Positions 1-10,581 of a DNA stretch of 64,000 nt are shown here, one piece after another; within the stretch, counting starts at the first letter, position 1; each line of letters begins with the position of its first letter. The notes beneath the pieces were generated by a model that was given only the letters and a program-made list of their open reading frames with translations, had not been told where the DNA came from and did no database searches. The stretch comes from Stentor roeselii. Its lineage: Eukaryota > Ciliophora > Heterotrichea > Heterotrichida > Stentoridae. The stretch is from the NCBI GenBank assembly GCA_006503475.1, contig RSEH01000030.1:124001-188000 (forward strand), in the 5' to 3' direction. Position numbers and translations under genes: made by a program.

Positions 1-885
1 TTTGAAAGATTATTTCTTTAGAGAAATGGGTCGGCTTTTTGAATTAAACTCATTAATAAATTTGCTTTAATAATTCTAGAAACAACCCCAACTGGTCTTT
101 CTGAATCAAAGCAACCCAACAAATCCTTGCAAATTCTAAGCCAAAAATTTTCAAATATTTTTTACTTCACAATAGAATCTTCTAGCATAGTTTCATGAAG
201 ATCCTACCTAAGTTAAAATAAACTACTGTTATCCTTTAATTTTAATATTTTCCCAAAACCGAGATATTCATTAAAATATGTTAGCAGTTCATTTTTTAAT
301 TATTGTTGCAATTGTTGATAGAGATTATTAGCTAAATGCAGAGTCCTTTTGATATAAATGATTTACAGGATTGTGTATAGTGGATAACGGGCTATTGAAT
401 TAAATGAATGCATTATATGATTATCTATCAAAGATTTAATAACTATTTATAACTTTCAATGATACTCATTCTTTTCATCCTGTAAGCGATTCACACGATA
501 TCTTCACTTAAATTCTTAATCTAAACAAAAACATAAAATTTCTGAGAAAATAATCCAAACTGAAATCTGCTCACTCAACATATACTCAAATTCATGATTC
601 AAGATCAAATAATAAATCAAATACAATTCTCCATACCAAAATCTCACCAAATAATCCTAAGTTCACATCAAACCGAAATTTCAGTTGTTAATCTTGTATC
701 GAAAAATTGTATTTCTTCATTTCAAAGTAATAATCTCTGATAAACCTCTTAATAATGTCAAACTGCTCATCAGTCTACAACCAAATTGAATCTGCAAGCA
801 ACCCAAGAGGCAATAATATTTATCCAAACAAATAATTTCTAGTGAAGACAAGAACACTTATACTACTTACAAATTCAGAAAAATA
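1..885. other. AT-rich stretch without an intact gene
   Basis: No convincing gene is visible on either strand. A patch around 440-690 on the plus strand reads for short stretches like protein (about 45 codons without a stop) but is interrupted by TAA codons, so it may be an eroded gene remnant. The last 250 bases are A/C-rich, as is usual upstream of genes in this window. Confidence 0.5.
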
Positions 886-2163
886 ATGGAATCAATTGAA
901 TTGGAACAATTGGAAAGGGATGGAAATCCAATTCATTTTATCTCAGGTCATGTCGAAGTTTACCTAGCCCGGCACAAAACAACAAATAAAATTTACTGCG
1001 TTAAGCAAGTTTGTACTGAATCTAAATCAGATTTAAATAGAAAATTTAAAGAGATTTTAATTTCAGTTCATTTAAAGCATCCAAATATCAATACGATTAA
1101 AGGCTTGGATTTTGTTATAAAAGAAGATGATCCTTGTTCACTTGTGATGATTATGGAGTACTACAGCGAAGGTGACCTTGAAGCGCTGATTAGGAATAGA
1201 ATCCTTAAAAAAGAAAAGTGGCTTGAAGAAGAGCTTTTAAGACTTTTAAACCAAATGATCGATGCATTGGCTTACATGCAAAATCTGAACATATGTCATC
1301 GAGACATAAAGCCTATGAATATTTTAGTAAGTGAAAATGGGAAGAAGCTAGTTCTCACTGACCTTGGATGTGCAAAGACCTTAGAAGAACAAAACAATCA
1401 CACTATTCTTGGAACTAACAATTATCTAAGTCCTTTGATGCGAATAGCTTTTATGAATACAATTAATGGAATTTTTAGAGTAGAACATGACCCTTTCAAA
1501 TCAGACGTTTATTCTCTTGGCCTTGTCTTTCTCTACATGTTATCATTTGAAAAGCCTCAAAGAAATCTCAATCTAAAAGACTTTCTTTCTTTTGTCACTT
1601 CTCAAATCAACAGCAATCGACAGTTTTATCCTACTCTTATTGAAATCCTTGAAAAAATGCTTGCTGAAAATGAAGAAAATCGCTTAAATTTTATAGAATT
1701 ACAGAATTTTACACAGATTTTCAACTGTAATTACTGCAGTAAGCCTCTTCTCAAGAAAGATTTGATAGAAAACGGGAAATTTGGAGTGTGTTGTAAAAAC
1801 TGTTTGAAAAATGTGAAAACTTTTGTTTCAGGAAAAATGTAAGAAAAATTTAGAGTTTGTATTATTTGCAATCAATTTATTGGACCTAATTTTAGATGTG
1901 GATGCTTTATTGAAAGGTGTTGTTTCTGTAAAATGAAAAAACATGATGGATTGAATTGTTTGGAGAATCTCAGTATTATTAGTTCTCATGAAAAAAATAT
2001 TAGCTTGATTTGTGATTGTCCGAATCAGATTTTATTGGCTAAGGATCATCATTATTTTTACTGTGAAGATGAACAGGCTTATTTTTGCGTGGTTTGCTTG
2101 GGTAAATGGGATTCAGTTCATTACAAATGTTTAATGCTTCAAGCTAGTATTTTACAGATTTAG
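886..2163 (+). CDS. Protein kinase with C-terminal zinc-ribbon/RING-like module
   Basis: Two exons, 886-1838 and 1854-2163, give about 420 residues. Without splicing the frame meets TAA at 1840, but this lies inside a perfect 15-nt GT...AG intron, and the frame then stays open to TAG at 2161. The kinase domain has YCVKQV (catalytic Lys), HRDIKPMN and DLG in place of DFG. The glycine loop is poor and the APE motif is replaced by SPL, so activity is likely but the enzyme is divergent. After the kinase come many CxxC pairs (CNYC, CCKNC, CIIC, CGC, CCFC, CDC, CVVC), which suggest two or more zinc-binding knuckles. No catalytic role is assigned to the zinc part; it may recruit partners. Kinase call strong, substrate unknown. 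Confidence 0.85.
1839..1853 (+). other. 15-nt intron in the kinase gene
   Basis: GTAAGAAAAATTTAG. Removing it joins codon AT|A (Ile) and restores a Cys-rich reading frame in place of an in-frame TAA. Confidence 0.85.
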
Positions 2164-2418
2164 ATAGATTTATGCATAATTTTACAACTTCATGAGATTT
2201 AAGAATCCATAACTAATTTATTGACTTCAAGTCAATATATAATTTCTACAAAAATTTTTCATCAAAACCTAGAATTTAAAAAAAAAAATCCATAACAAAT
2301 AATTATTTTCTAACAAATAAACAATATTAACCTTATCACTATCTTATCTATTCCTTTATCTACCTCTATAATCTTTCTCTCATTCTACCATAAAAAAATC
2401 CTTCAACTCTTATAAAAA

Positions 2419-4761
2419 ATGATAGGAAAAATCTTGCTTTACCTGATAATTCCTCTGATCCTCTCATCAATATACTATATTGTCTCATTGACCTCACCAA
2501 TTCCATCAAAAACTCTAACAAGAAACGTATCAAATCCAGTCTTAATATCCCGAGACAATTTAGGAGTCCCTCACATCTCAGCGACTTCTCTTGAAGACGC
2601 GATGTACGGACTGGGTTACGCGATGTGCGAAGACCGAATGTGGCAAATCGATATGATGCGAAGACTCTCGACAGGAAGAATGTCTGAGTTTTTCGGCGAA
2701 AAGGCCTTCGAGCTCGACAAGTTCATCCGCAACATGAAAATCTGGAGATCCGCTCAAGACGACGTCGACTCACTTCCCGCCGAAGACAGAAGAATCGGCC
2801 AAAGGTTCGTTGATGGCGTGAACGACGCTGCGGCACTAAAATCACAAGGATATGAGTACTTCTTGACTGGTCAAAATTGGGAAAACTTTACGCTGGTTGA
2901 GTCTCAGTCGAATATTTACTTTGTATCACTGTTCTTGTCGAATATCTGGGGAGCTGATGCGTTGAAAGTCCAGCTTAAGAAACTTCTTGGAGAGGAAATA
3001 GAGTTTTTATTACCTGGTGATCCAGATTTGATCAAGCCTAAGAGTTTTTGTGTTAAAAATGAAGAATTGGATGAGAAGATTCAGGGACCAAGGGAAAAGT
3101 TGAAGGTTTCGGATTTTAGTGAATATCTCGAGTTTTACACTCAAATCTTCGACTTAGGAACTGGGAGCAACTCTTGGGTCATAAGCGGAAAACATACCAA
3201 AAGTGGCAAGCCCATTCTTTGTAACGACCCTCATCTAACTCCAACAGTTCCATCATTATGGTACTTGAACCACATCAAGATAAAAGACTATTCTCAGTTT
3301 GGAGCAGCTATTGCTGGGTTTCCGATGACGAGCATTGGAAGAAATAACTTATTTTCTTGGGGAACGACATCATTGAAAGTTGATGATATCGACATCTATG
3401 CTGAAAAAGTCGTGAATTCCAGTCATTACTCCTTCGGCGACTCGCTTTTGCCTTTTAAGGAGTTTGAGGAAGTGATTAAGGTAAAAGGACAAGACCCGGT
3501 TCGCATCACCTTCCGGGAGACTCTTCATGGGCCTATGTTGGAAAATTCAATTGTCGGTATTAAAAAGACTTCTCCTGCTTTTGGACTTGAACAGGCAAAA
3601 GACCTTTCAATTGCTTGGGCTTCTTTGTATTCCAAAGACCAGTCTTTTGGTTTTATTTCGAAACTAGTAAAGTCGAAGTCACTTGAAGAGCTCAGAGAAG
3701 CTCATAGTAAAACTACTGCAATTCGATTGTCGATTGTATTTTCAAGTGTTTATGGAGATATTGGGTACTTGGCTATAGGACGAGTACCTATAAAGTCATA
3801 CAGAGGTGACCAGGTCCTTCCAGGTTGGAAACCAGAAACCAAATGGAAAGGTTTCATCCCATTCGAAGAGATGCCCTTTTCCCTAAACCCCAAAAAAGGT
3901 TTCATAGTAACTGCGAACAACTTCATCGCCGGTGACAAATACAAGTACTTCGAATCACTCGGTTCTTACTTCTCACTTGCTCGAGCAGACCGAATAACTG
4001 AAATTCTCCAAGAAAAAATCTCTTCAGGCCACAAGTTCTCCGCAGAGGACCAGTTAGAAATCCTCAAAGACGAACTTGACGTGTTTGCCAGACAATTTGT
4101 CCCCGTTCTTCTAAAAAACCTTAAAAAACATCCAGAATTCACCAATATTATTAAAGAAATCAAACAATGGGACTTCGTAATGAGAAGAGAAAGTCTCGCA
4201 GCTGGGGTTTATATGAGATGGGTCATTGAAATCATCACTGGTTTAATGAAAGGTAAAGTAAAAGATGAACTTCTTCATGCATTTTTGAGGAATCAAGTCA
4301 TGACTAACAATTTTTACAATTTTTTTCAGGATTATTATAAAGATATCAGCAGGTTTTGTGATAATGTCGCAACTAGTCCCAGGGAAAGTTGCAGTGAGTT
4401 GATCACGGAATCGCTTAGAAAAGCTGTTTTGTTTGTGGATGGAAGGACTTGGGGAGAAATGCATGAAATTACTTTGAAGCATATTCCTTTTAGTGAGGAT
4501 AAAAATATTAACTGGATTTTTGAAAGGAAAGAGGCTTTGGGAGGAAATTCGAATACGATTCATGCAACTTATATTAACTGGAATTCTAGTTTTGAAGTAG
4601 TTCAAGGACCTGGGTTGAAGATGGTCGCTGATATGGGGAATCCTTCTGATTTCTTTTTAGCTGCTGAATCGGGAATGTCGGAAAATAGGTTTAGTCGTCA
4701 TTATTCGGATATGTTTAGAGGGTTTCATTATGGAGAAATTCCTAGATTTGAATTTGATTAG
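2419..4761 (+). CDS. Penicillin acylase-family (S45) Ntn hydrolase, membrane-anchored
   Basis: 780 residues. It starts with a hydrophobic segment (residues 4-24) that should be a signal anchor or signal peptide. The alpha-chain part includes LGYAMCEDRMWQ, typical of the family. The spacer ends at GTG and is followed by SNSWVISG with Ser250, the expected N-terminal nucleophile of the beta chain after autocatalytic cleavage. SGKPILCNDPHL follows, as in bacterial acylases. Length fits the family. Known members hydrolyse amide bonds of penicillins, acyl-homoserine lactones or lipid amides. The protein probably acts outside the cell or in a food vacuole on N-acyl compounds; the substrate is unknown. 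No introns. The first 500 bases are richer in C-ending codons than the rest. Confidence 0.9.
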   Translation: MIGKILLYLIIPLILSSIYYIVSLTSPIPSKTLTRNVSNPVLISRDNLGVPHISATSLEDAMYGLGYAMCEDRMWQIDMMRRLSTGRMSEFFGEKAFELDKFIRNMKIWRSAQDDVDSLPAEDRRIGQRFVDGVNDAAALKSQGYEYFLTGQNWENFTLVESQSNIYFVSLFLSNIWGADALKVQLKKLLGEEIEFLLPGDPDLIKPKSFCVKNEELDEKIQGPREKLKVSDFSEYLEFYTQIFDLGTGSNSWVISGKHTKSGKPILCNDPHLTPTVPSLWYLNHIKIKDYSQFGAAIAGFPMTSIGRNNLFSWGTTSLKVDDIDIYAEKVVNSSHYSFGDSLLPFKEFEEVIKVKGQDPVRITFRETLHGPMLENSIVGIKKTSPAFGLEQAKDLSIAWASLYSKDQSFGFISKLVKSKSLEELREAHSKTTAIRLSIVFSSVYGDIGYLAIGRVPIKSYRGDQVLPGWKPETKWKGFIPFEEMPFSLNPKKGFIVTANNFIAGDKYKYFESLGSYFSLARADRITEILQEKISSGHKFSAEDQLEILKDELDVFARQFVPVLLKNLKKHPEFTNIIKEIKQWDFVMRRESLAAGVYMRWVIEIITGLMKGKVKDELLHAFLRNQVMTNNFYNFFQDYYKDISRFCDNVATSPRESCSELITESLRKAVLFVDGRTWGEMHEITLKHIPFSEDKNINWIFERKEALGGNSNTIHATYINWNSSFEVVQGPGLKMVADMGNPSDFFLAAESGMSENRFSRHYSDMFRGFHYGEIPRFEFD

Positions 4762-5029
4762 GATTAGAGATAGTTTTTTAGAGGATTTTGTCTTGATTTT
4801 GAGTTTTTATTGAAAAAGTTGGTTTATTTAGGTTAATCGTTTTTTATGAAGATTTAAGTAGTTTGATTTTCATTAGATTATATTCTGGATATTTTTTTTT
4901 TGCTTTTATAGAAATATTTCATCAGTGAACAATGTTATACTTCTATATAAATAATATTTGAAAACATGAAAAGTTTTCATTGTATATTCTTTTCATATAT
5001 ATCATAAACTTCTTCTATTTCTAATTAAC

Positions 5030-5815
5030 CTAAATTTCTGTTTTAGTTTTTACTTCTGCTTCAGACTTCTTCTCTGTTTTAGTTTTTACTTCTGCTTCAG
5101 ACTTCTTCTCTGGTTTTGGAACGTAAAATCTGAATCTATCAATAGTCGTTGAATAATCCAAGCTTAAACTTCTGTTATTTCCATCTTCCCACCTGTTTTC
5201 ATAACGAGTTCTTATAATATATTTGAATTTTACGTTTTTACTTCTTAATTTTATTCTTGTTACCCAAATATAATCATGAATCCATTTCATTCTTACCGCT
5301 TTTTCAATATTCCAAGACCCTAACTCAGGGCAGGATCCAGACAAAAGAACCGTTTCTCCTAAATTCGTCGGACAATGAACTTCAAATTTTACTTCTGAGT
5401 TGATCAACTTGGTACTTTTAGCAGAAATCGTTTTCATTCCTTGAAAAATAAATTCAAGATCATCAACTATTCCTGAGAGAGAATCAGGATTTAAATTCAT
5501 TCTTTCGAAATAATGAAGATCACTCAAAGACTTTCCAACATTTTTCAAGGAATTAATAGCATGACTTGCAAGTTCTCTTATATAATTAATCATGGCTTCT
5601 TCTTTCTTGTTGATTTCGTTTGTATAGTGCTCAATTTTTGTAGTTATTGATTCTCTTATTAACTCGGTTATGATATTTTCATCTGTTTCGTAATTATTAT
5701 GTTTTGTTTTGATGAAGTGAAGTGAGCTGTGGGTTTCACAAATGAGAGTAGGCTGATTGCACTGTTTGCATAGAGCAATTATTTTAGTGCATCCATCATC
5801 TCCATAGCAAAACAT
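5030..5815 (-). CDS. B-box-like / coiled-coil protein with CBM20 starch-binding domain
   Basis: 261 residues. The N-terminus carries Cys/His pairs (CKQC, CETH, HFIKTKHN) resembling a B-box zinc finger. A helical region follows (residues 50-135). Residues about 150-235 form a CBM20-type glucan-binding domain: VLLSGSCPELGSWN, then a Trp-containing strand and RWEDGNN. The C-terminus is a duplicated 12-residue charged unit encoded by a 36-bp tandem repeat. TATAA directly precedes the start codon. Probably binds glycogen- or starch-like glucans; no enzyme domain is seen. A second CBM20 protein lies at 49976-50986. Confidence 0.75.
   Translation of the reverse strand: MFCYGDDGCTKIIALCKQCNQPTLICETHSSLHFIKTKHNNYETDENIITELIRESITTKIEHYTNEINKKEEAMINYIRELASHAINSLKNVGKSLSDLHYFERMNLNPDSLSGIVDDLEFIFQGMKTISAKSTKLINSEVKFEVHCPTNLGETVLLSGSCPELGSWNIEKAVRMKWIHDYIWVTRIKLRSKNVKFKYIIRTRYENRWEDGNNRSLSLDYSTTIDRFRFYVPKPEKKSEAEVKTKTEKKSEAEVKTKTEI
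5037..5108 (-). repeat. 36-bp in-frame tandem repeat, two copies
   Basis: Two near-identical 36-bp units encode a charged KKSEAEVKTKTE-type unit twice at the C-terminus of the CBM20 protein. Confidence 0.9.
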
Positions 5816-6184
5816 TTATAATTAAGAGTAAAGTTTAAGATGATATGGAGTATAGGGGGCTTATAAATGTCTATATTTTTATCATTTGAGGCATGATGAA
5901 AAATCAATAAGTTTTATATTGAAACTAGCCAAATCAATTCTTTAATTTATTAAGTTTCCTTTGAATTAAGTAGGAATGTATTTAATTATTAGATCTGAAT
6001 AATATTCAGGATTTGGATATTTCTGAATTTTGATAAGATGTATAGAAATTTATTACTTATGCGATATTATTCATTCATCAGTATCAAGATAATAGAAATT
6101 TAAAATATCTGAAAATATGAAAAATAATCCCCACAAATAAATCACAAAAAATCAATCATCAACAAAAAAATTCAATCTAATTAA
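5816..6184. other. Intergenic, no feature seen
   Basis: AT-rich spacer between two minus-strand genes. No reading frame, tRNA or repeat is visible. Confidence 0.6.
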
Positions 6185-6979
6185 CTAATCTAAAACAGGA
6201 GATTTTATCACAATTCTTTCATTTTTCCCATCACTTCTAATAATCTTCGTATGATCATGACAAGACGAGCATAGAATTTTCTGACTATTCCCATCAAAAA
6301 TAAAATCAACAATAATGACCATCAACATTTTCATATTCTTCAAAAACCCACTAATGATTAAGACTCCTTCATCCCCAGCATCATTATTCGAGACATTAAG
6401 AATACTCAAATGTGGAAGAAAAGCGACAGTCTTCATAATTAATTCAATTCCTTCAGGTCTCAAAGAATTACTTTTAATATTCAATTCTTCCAATGACTGA
6501 AGCTTTGAAAGGCCATCTTGAAGGTATCTGGCTCCTTCTATTCCTATATCGTTATTTGATATGTTTAGATCTCGAAGACTTATGAAGGAAGAAAGGAAGT
6601 TGTTTATAACTCGGCAGCCATTTATTGAAAAGTAATTCGTGGAAAGGTTCAATGTTCTGATCCTTTCTTTATAAGAGTCTAAACTGCTTAAAAGGGGTTC
6701 TAAGTTGTCTTCAGTGATTAAATTGCATTTAAAGTTTAGATGTTTTATTACTTTTTTATGCTTCAAGACTGTAAAAAGCATTTGAAGTTGATCTTGATTC
6801 CTGAGAGAATTTTTTATTGATAAATAATCGATATGCTGGTACCCGTGAATGAATTTTAGCACCTTTTGAGTAAAGATCTCATCAAGTTTAGAATTATTAA
6901 AAAAAACTCGATGAATTTTTTTGGAATAACAAGACAAAAATTCATTGACGTCGAGATGAGTTGGGTTTACATTATTCAT
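6185..6979 (-). CDS. Leucine-rich repeat protein (ribonuclease-inhibitor type), possibly the 3' half of a larger gene
   Basis: 264 residues from the first ATG. At least four LRR units of about 28 residues are visible (LNLSTNYFS, LNISNNDIGIEGA, LNIKSNSLRPEG, LNVSNNDAGDEG), the ribonuclease-inhibitor type. A short CSSCHDH motif lies near the C-terminus. The same frame continues upstream of the ATG for five codons to a TAG (6995-6997) and then stays open to about 7126, into the zinc-finger/coiled-coil frame at 7105-7647. Similar B-box plus LRR proteins would explain this as one gene. It is either two abutting genes or one interrupted gene. Confidence 0.7.
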   Translation of the reverse strand: MNNVNPTHLDVNEFLSCYSKKIHRVFFNNSKLDEIFTQKVLKFIHGYQHIDYLSIKNSLRNQDQLQMLFTVLKHKKVIKHLNFKCNLITEDNLEPLLSSLDSYKERIRTLNLSTNYFSINGCRVINNFLSSFISLRDLNISNNDIGIEGARYLQDGLSKLQSLEELNIKSNSLRPEGIELIMKTVAFLPHLSILNVSNNDAGDEGVLIISGFLKNMKMLMVIIVDFIFDGNSQKILCSSCHDHTKIIRSDGKNERIVIKSPVLD

Positions 6980-6994
6980 TATATTGTGCTTATT

Positions 6995-7647
6995 CTATTG
7001 ACGTTTTCCTATATTTCTATGAAAAAATGATTCAAACATCCTGATGTCCTCATTAGAAAGACCCTCACATTTTTTTAGTCCTTGCTCTCTTAAACGAGCC
7101 ATTCCTATTTCATAATCAAAGAACTCCTATCAAATAATAGATTTTCATCAATTTTTAAAAGATTTTCTGTAAAAGACTTAAGATTTATCAATGTTGGGAT
7201 TTTTCGGTATAATGAACTGGTTTTATTTTGAAATTGAATCAAAGAATTTCTTTGAAGCATTTGAGGATCTAAAAGGAACTTGACAATATTAAAGTAGAGA
7301 TATTTTTCATTTTTTCTTAAGTTTTCCAGGAAAAGTACTGATTCATCTAAATCTTTTGTGATTTGAGAAGCTTTTAACCTGATATCAAAGAAAGTTTGCT
7401 TTACGATGGATATAAGTTTTTTCTCAGATTCAACCAGGCTGTTTTTTATTTCAGTGATTTCAAGTTTTCTCTCTTTGATGAAATTTAATACATTTTCCAG
7501 ATCTTTTTTCAAGTCGTTGGAAAAGGTGAATCGAAGTTGATGGTGAGACAAATGGTCTGTGATGTGATATTTACATAGATTGACACTCTCTGCGGAACAT
7601 TCACAGACGAAGTTTGATATGGACTTGCATTGGATGCAGTTTTTCAT
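6995..7647 (-). pseudogene. B-box-like/coiled-coil 5' part of an interrupted LRR gene
   Basis: The first frame (7105-7647) encodes 180 residues with CIQC, CEC, CKYHITDHLSHH (B-box-like zinc ligands) and a long helical region. It stops at 7105. A different frame from 7126 to 6995 encodes 43 clearly protein-like residues including EIGMARLREQGLKKCEG, ends in TAG, and is in frame with the LRR protein downstream. A one-base frame change near 7127 plus the TAG would account for the break. I found no 15-nt GT...AG intron that repairs it; a 20-nt GT...AG candidate ending at the stop exists but is outside the usual size. Decay, an assembly error or unusual splicing are all possible. Confidence 0.5.
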
Positions 7648-8853
7648 ATTGATAATTATTAGAAGGTTAAAATTTATCGAATAGTTTGTTTATTATGAAT
7701 ATTTAAACTTAGATTGAAGATTTGATAAATTTTTAACTTAAGACAAATATGATAAGTGATAGATAACCTTGTTTAAACTTTATAAACATTATGATAAATA
7801 TAGGCCAAAAGATAAAAATTACTGTTAGACAATCAAAGACTATTTAGTTTAGTAAAATATTGAATGATTATTATATTAGTATTATGATCACTTTTCCTTT
7901 GAGTTTTTTTTCCAAGATTTCAATTAATCTTAAATAAATAAACTCCGATTTTTTAGTGAGAATTGATTGATGATAATGCATGAAAATTAAAAAAATAAGA
8001 TCTAATGATAATACTTAATAAATCAAATCAATTAAACATTGTGCATCAACAGTCCACTCTTGTGTGTTGAAATCAATGGAACGTTCTTCAGGTTTAAAAT
8101 ATTATCATAGATTATCAGAACAGTAGAAAACTTCTTATTGATTGATTATTTTAAAAATGAAGGATTTAACTCTGTATTCCTTGGAACTTTAAGCTGATAA
8201 TCTATATTGATATATTATGAGTAGATACATCCAAGATCAGAGATTAGACATTATTTAATCATTGAAATTTCTGAAAATGTTTATGATAAAAATTTCCCTT
8301 ACAAAAAAGTAGTTATAAAAAGAAACAAAAGATTGAGAAGTGATTAAAGCCTGTCATTTTATGAAGAATATTTTATATGAAAATGAGAAAAGAATTTATA
8401 GCCGAAAATAATACATCTAATGTAAATTATGTATGTAGACAATTTCAATTATAGTAATAAACCCTGTTTAATTAAACTTTTAAAGAGATTAAAATTTGAT
8501 AATTTACTGAAAGTATTAAAAACATCTCATTTCAAGCTATCATTTAATTTCATACAATAAAATTGAAAATGTTAAACCGACCCCTTTATATTCCAATAAA
8601 TTACTTATAAAAACCCTAATCTAGACTCCAAAAATCATATCAAAATTAACCAATCATTAAAATCAATTCCATAAAATACTTCTACCAATATAAACCACTA
8701 ACAAATCTTCCATTCCCTCAAAATAATCAATAACTTATCCCCTAAACCCCAAAATATCTACCATCCCTAAACCAACTTCTAACCCCTCTAAAACAATCAA
8801 AACAATTTTTTCCTAAAACTTCCCATAACACATCATTAAACTAAATAAACCAA
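7648..8853. other. 1.2-kb intergenic region
   Basis: Very AT-rich with no supported gene, tRNA or repeat. The right 250 bases become strongly A/C-rich, the composition seen on the 5' side of plus-strand genes here. Confidence 0.6.
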
Positions 8854-10320
8854 ATGGAGTTCAACCTCGACGAAAGTTCTTTAAACATCTTACAAAACAT
8901 CTTCGAATGGACAGACATCGACAGTGACGGTAAAGTTTCTCGTCAGGACCTTCTGAATTCCTTAGGACTTTCCTCAGAAGAAGACGCAGACCAGCTATTC
9001 CGTTCATTAAAAGACCTTGCAGGAAGTGACCCCCTTTCAGACTATTTAACCTTCGAAGAGTACTGCAAAGGAATCATGGACTTTCCCCTTCTCCTCGACA
9101 AGTTCCGTCAAGAGTTCCAAGTGAAATCAGTTTCCACCTTCCAGATCCCAGAACGTTCAGAAAGTAATTCAAGTATGCGAGACTCAGCAATAAACTTTTT
9201 GCCTGTGCAACTGAAAAATTCAATCATTCTTTACAATAAAATCTTAAAACTCAACATTTCTGAACTAGACTCTTCCAACGTGGAAGACTTGCTGGAAGCT
9301 CTTAGAATGTGTTTAGAAGGTTTAAAGAACAAGAGTCGCTCTGAGACACTTCCAGTTTCAGATATTTTAAATGGGACTATCGAACTTTATCTTCTTGTTA
9401 GGGACTTGAGTCGATTTCATGAAGAAGTTGTTTCGGAAAAAAATGAAGAAAATTATGAACTACGGTCGCAAATTGAAACTTTGAGTAAAAAATATGAACG
9501 GGTCATGGACCATAATGAAAAACTTATGAATAATATCAATAAACTTGAAGTTAGTAGAGAAAATTTCAGTAGGGTTAATGAAGTTGTTAACCAGGAAAAG
9601 AAAAAACTTGAGTTGGAACTTGCAAAGGCTGAGGAAAAGGAAATTGATTATAATTCTTATATGCAACAAATTGAATCTGTTATTCTTGATAAGGAAAAGG
9701 AAATCGCGAGAATGGAAAAACAGATACGTCAGCTTAATTCTTTGAAAACGTTGCAGGAAATGAGAGTTACCACTGGAAGACCTACGGAAGAGATGAAGGT
9801 TCACAGATTGGCTCAGATTAAGTATAGACAAAGTGTTCCTGTTAATCATAATAGTCCTGATCGGTCACATAAACCTACAGGATCGAATTCTGATATAAAA
9901 GTCACTATTATTTCTAACCAGCTCAAGAAAAAAAACGAGGAAATTCAGATAAAAGCTCTGGAAAATGATGAACTCGTTTATAAATCTCAGAGATTTTATG
10001 ATGAAAATTTCAAGTTAAGAGAAGAAAATCAACGATTAAATGAAAAAATTAGAAATATTTTTAATGAATTTGAACATAAAAGAACAGAGGATCGCGAGTC
10101 TTTACTCTTACCTTCGCTTTATGATGAACTGCAGATGATAAAAGAAGGCAGTGCAGGAGATTTTCAGAAATCGGTTATTTATCATCATGTTAGTGACTTG
10201 AAGGCTAGCCGTAAGTCATTTGTTTCTGTTAGAGACTTTTACACGCAGACTGATGAGATGAAACTTGTTAAGAAGGATAAGAATGAAGCCAAGGAGCGTG
10301 GGTGTTGTTCTTGGTTTTGA
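8854..10320 (+). CDS. EF-hand coiled-coil protein with possible C-terminal lipidation
   Basis: 488 residues. An EF-hand loop DIDSDGKVSRQD lies at about residues 21-32, with a weaker second hand (LTFEEYCKG) after it. Most of the rest (about 200-300 and 340-410) is coiled coil rich in Glu, Lys and Leu. The protein ends in CCSWF; the last four residues form a Caax-type box and the double Cys could be lipidated. The layout recalls EF-hand/coiled-coil vesicle-tethering proteins such as Rab11-FIP3, but no Rab-binding motif was recognised. Role inferred as Ca-responsive membrane-associated scaffold. It ends in TGA, one of several proofs that TGA is a stop. Confidence 0.7.
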   Translation: MEFNLDESSLNILQNIFEWTDIDSDGKVSRQDLLNSLGLSSEEDADQLFRSLKDLAGSDPLSDYLTFEEYCKGIMDFPLLLDKFRQEFQVKSVSTFQIPERSESNSSMRDSAINFLPVQLKNSIILYNKILKLNISELDSSNVEDLLEALRMCLEGLKNKSRSETLPVSDILNGTIELYLLVRDLSRFHEEVVSEKNEENYELRSQIETLSKKYERVMDHNEKLMNNINKLEVSRENFSRVNEVVNQEKKKLELELAKAEEKEIDYNSYMQQIESVILDKEKEIARMEKQIRQLNSLKTLQEMRVTTGRPTEEMKVHRLAQIKYRQSVPVNHNSPDRSHKPTGSNSDIKVTIISNQLKKKNEEIQIKALENDELVYKSQRFYDENFKLREENQRLNEKIRNIFNEFEHKRTEDRESLLLPSLYDELQMIKEGSAGDFQKSVIYHHVSDLKASRKSFVSVRDFYTQTDEMKLVKKDKNEAKERGCCSWF

Positions 10321-10581
10321 ATTTAAGTAATTAGAGTGTAGAAAGTAATAATCTTGAATTTTTACAGTTTTATATAAAATAATTTAGAGTGACAAGACTT
10401 CACCTTATAATTTCACTTTCATGATATGTTCAGAATCACAGATCAATACTTCTAATAATTAAAAAAAAACCTAAACCTTTCTCAGATAATTCCTAATAAT
10501 AAACTAACATCAATGAAATAACCTAAAAATAAATAAAAACTTCACAATAACATAAATTTCAATCCCTAAATTTTCTAATAA

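Noticed and set aside
1839-1853. TAA read as Gln to join two in-frame coding parts
   Set aside because: The TAA lies in a perfect 15-nt GT...AG intron, the same form as in five other genes, and TAA ends many other intact genes.
6975-7000. A 14-nt GT...AG intron (GTCAATAGAATAAG) joining zinc-finger and LRR parts
   Set aside because: Its removal shifts into a stop within a few codons and the length does not fit the 15-nt rule.
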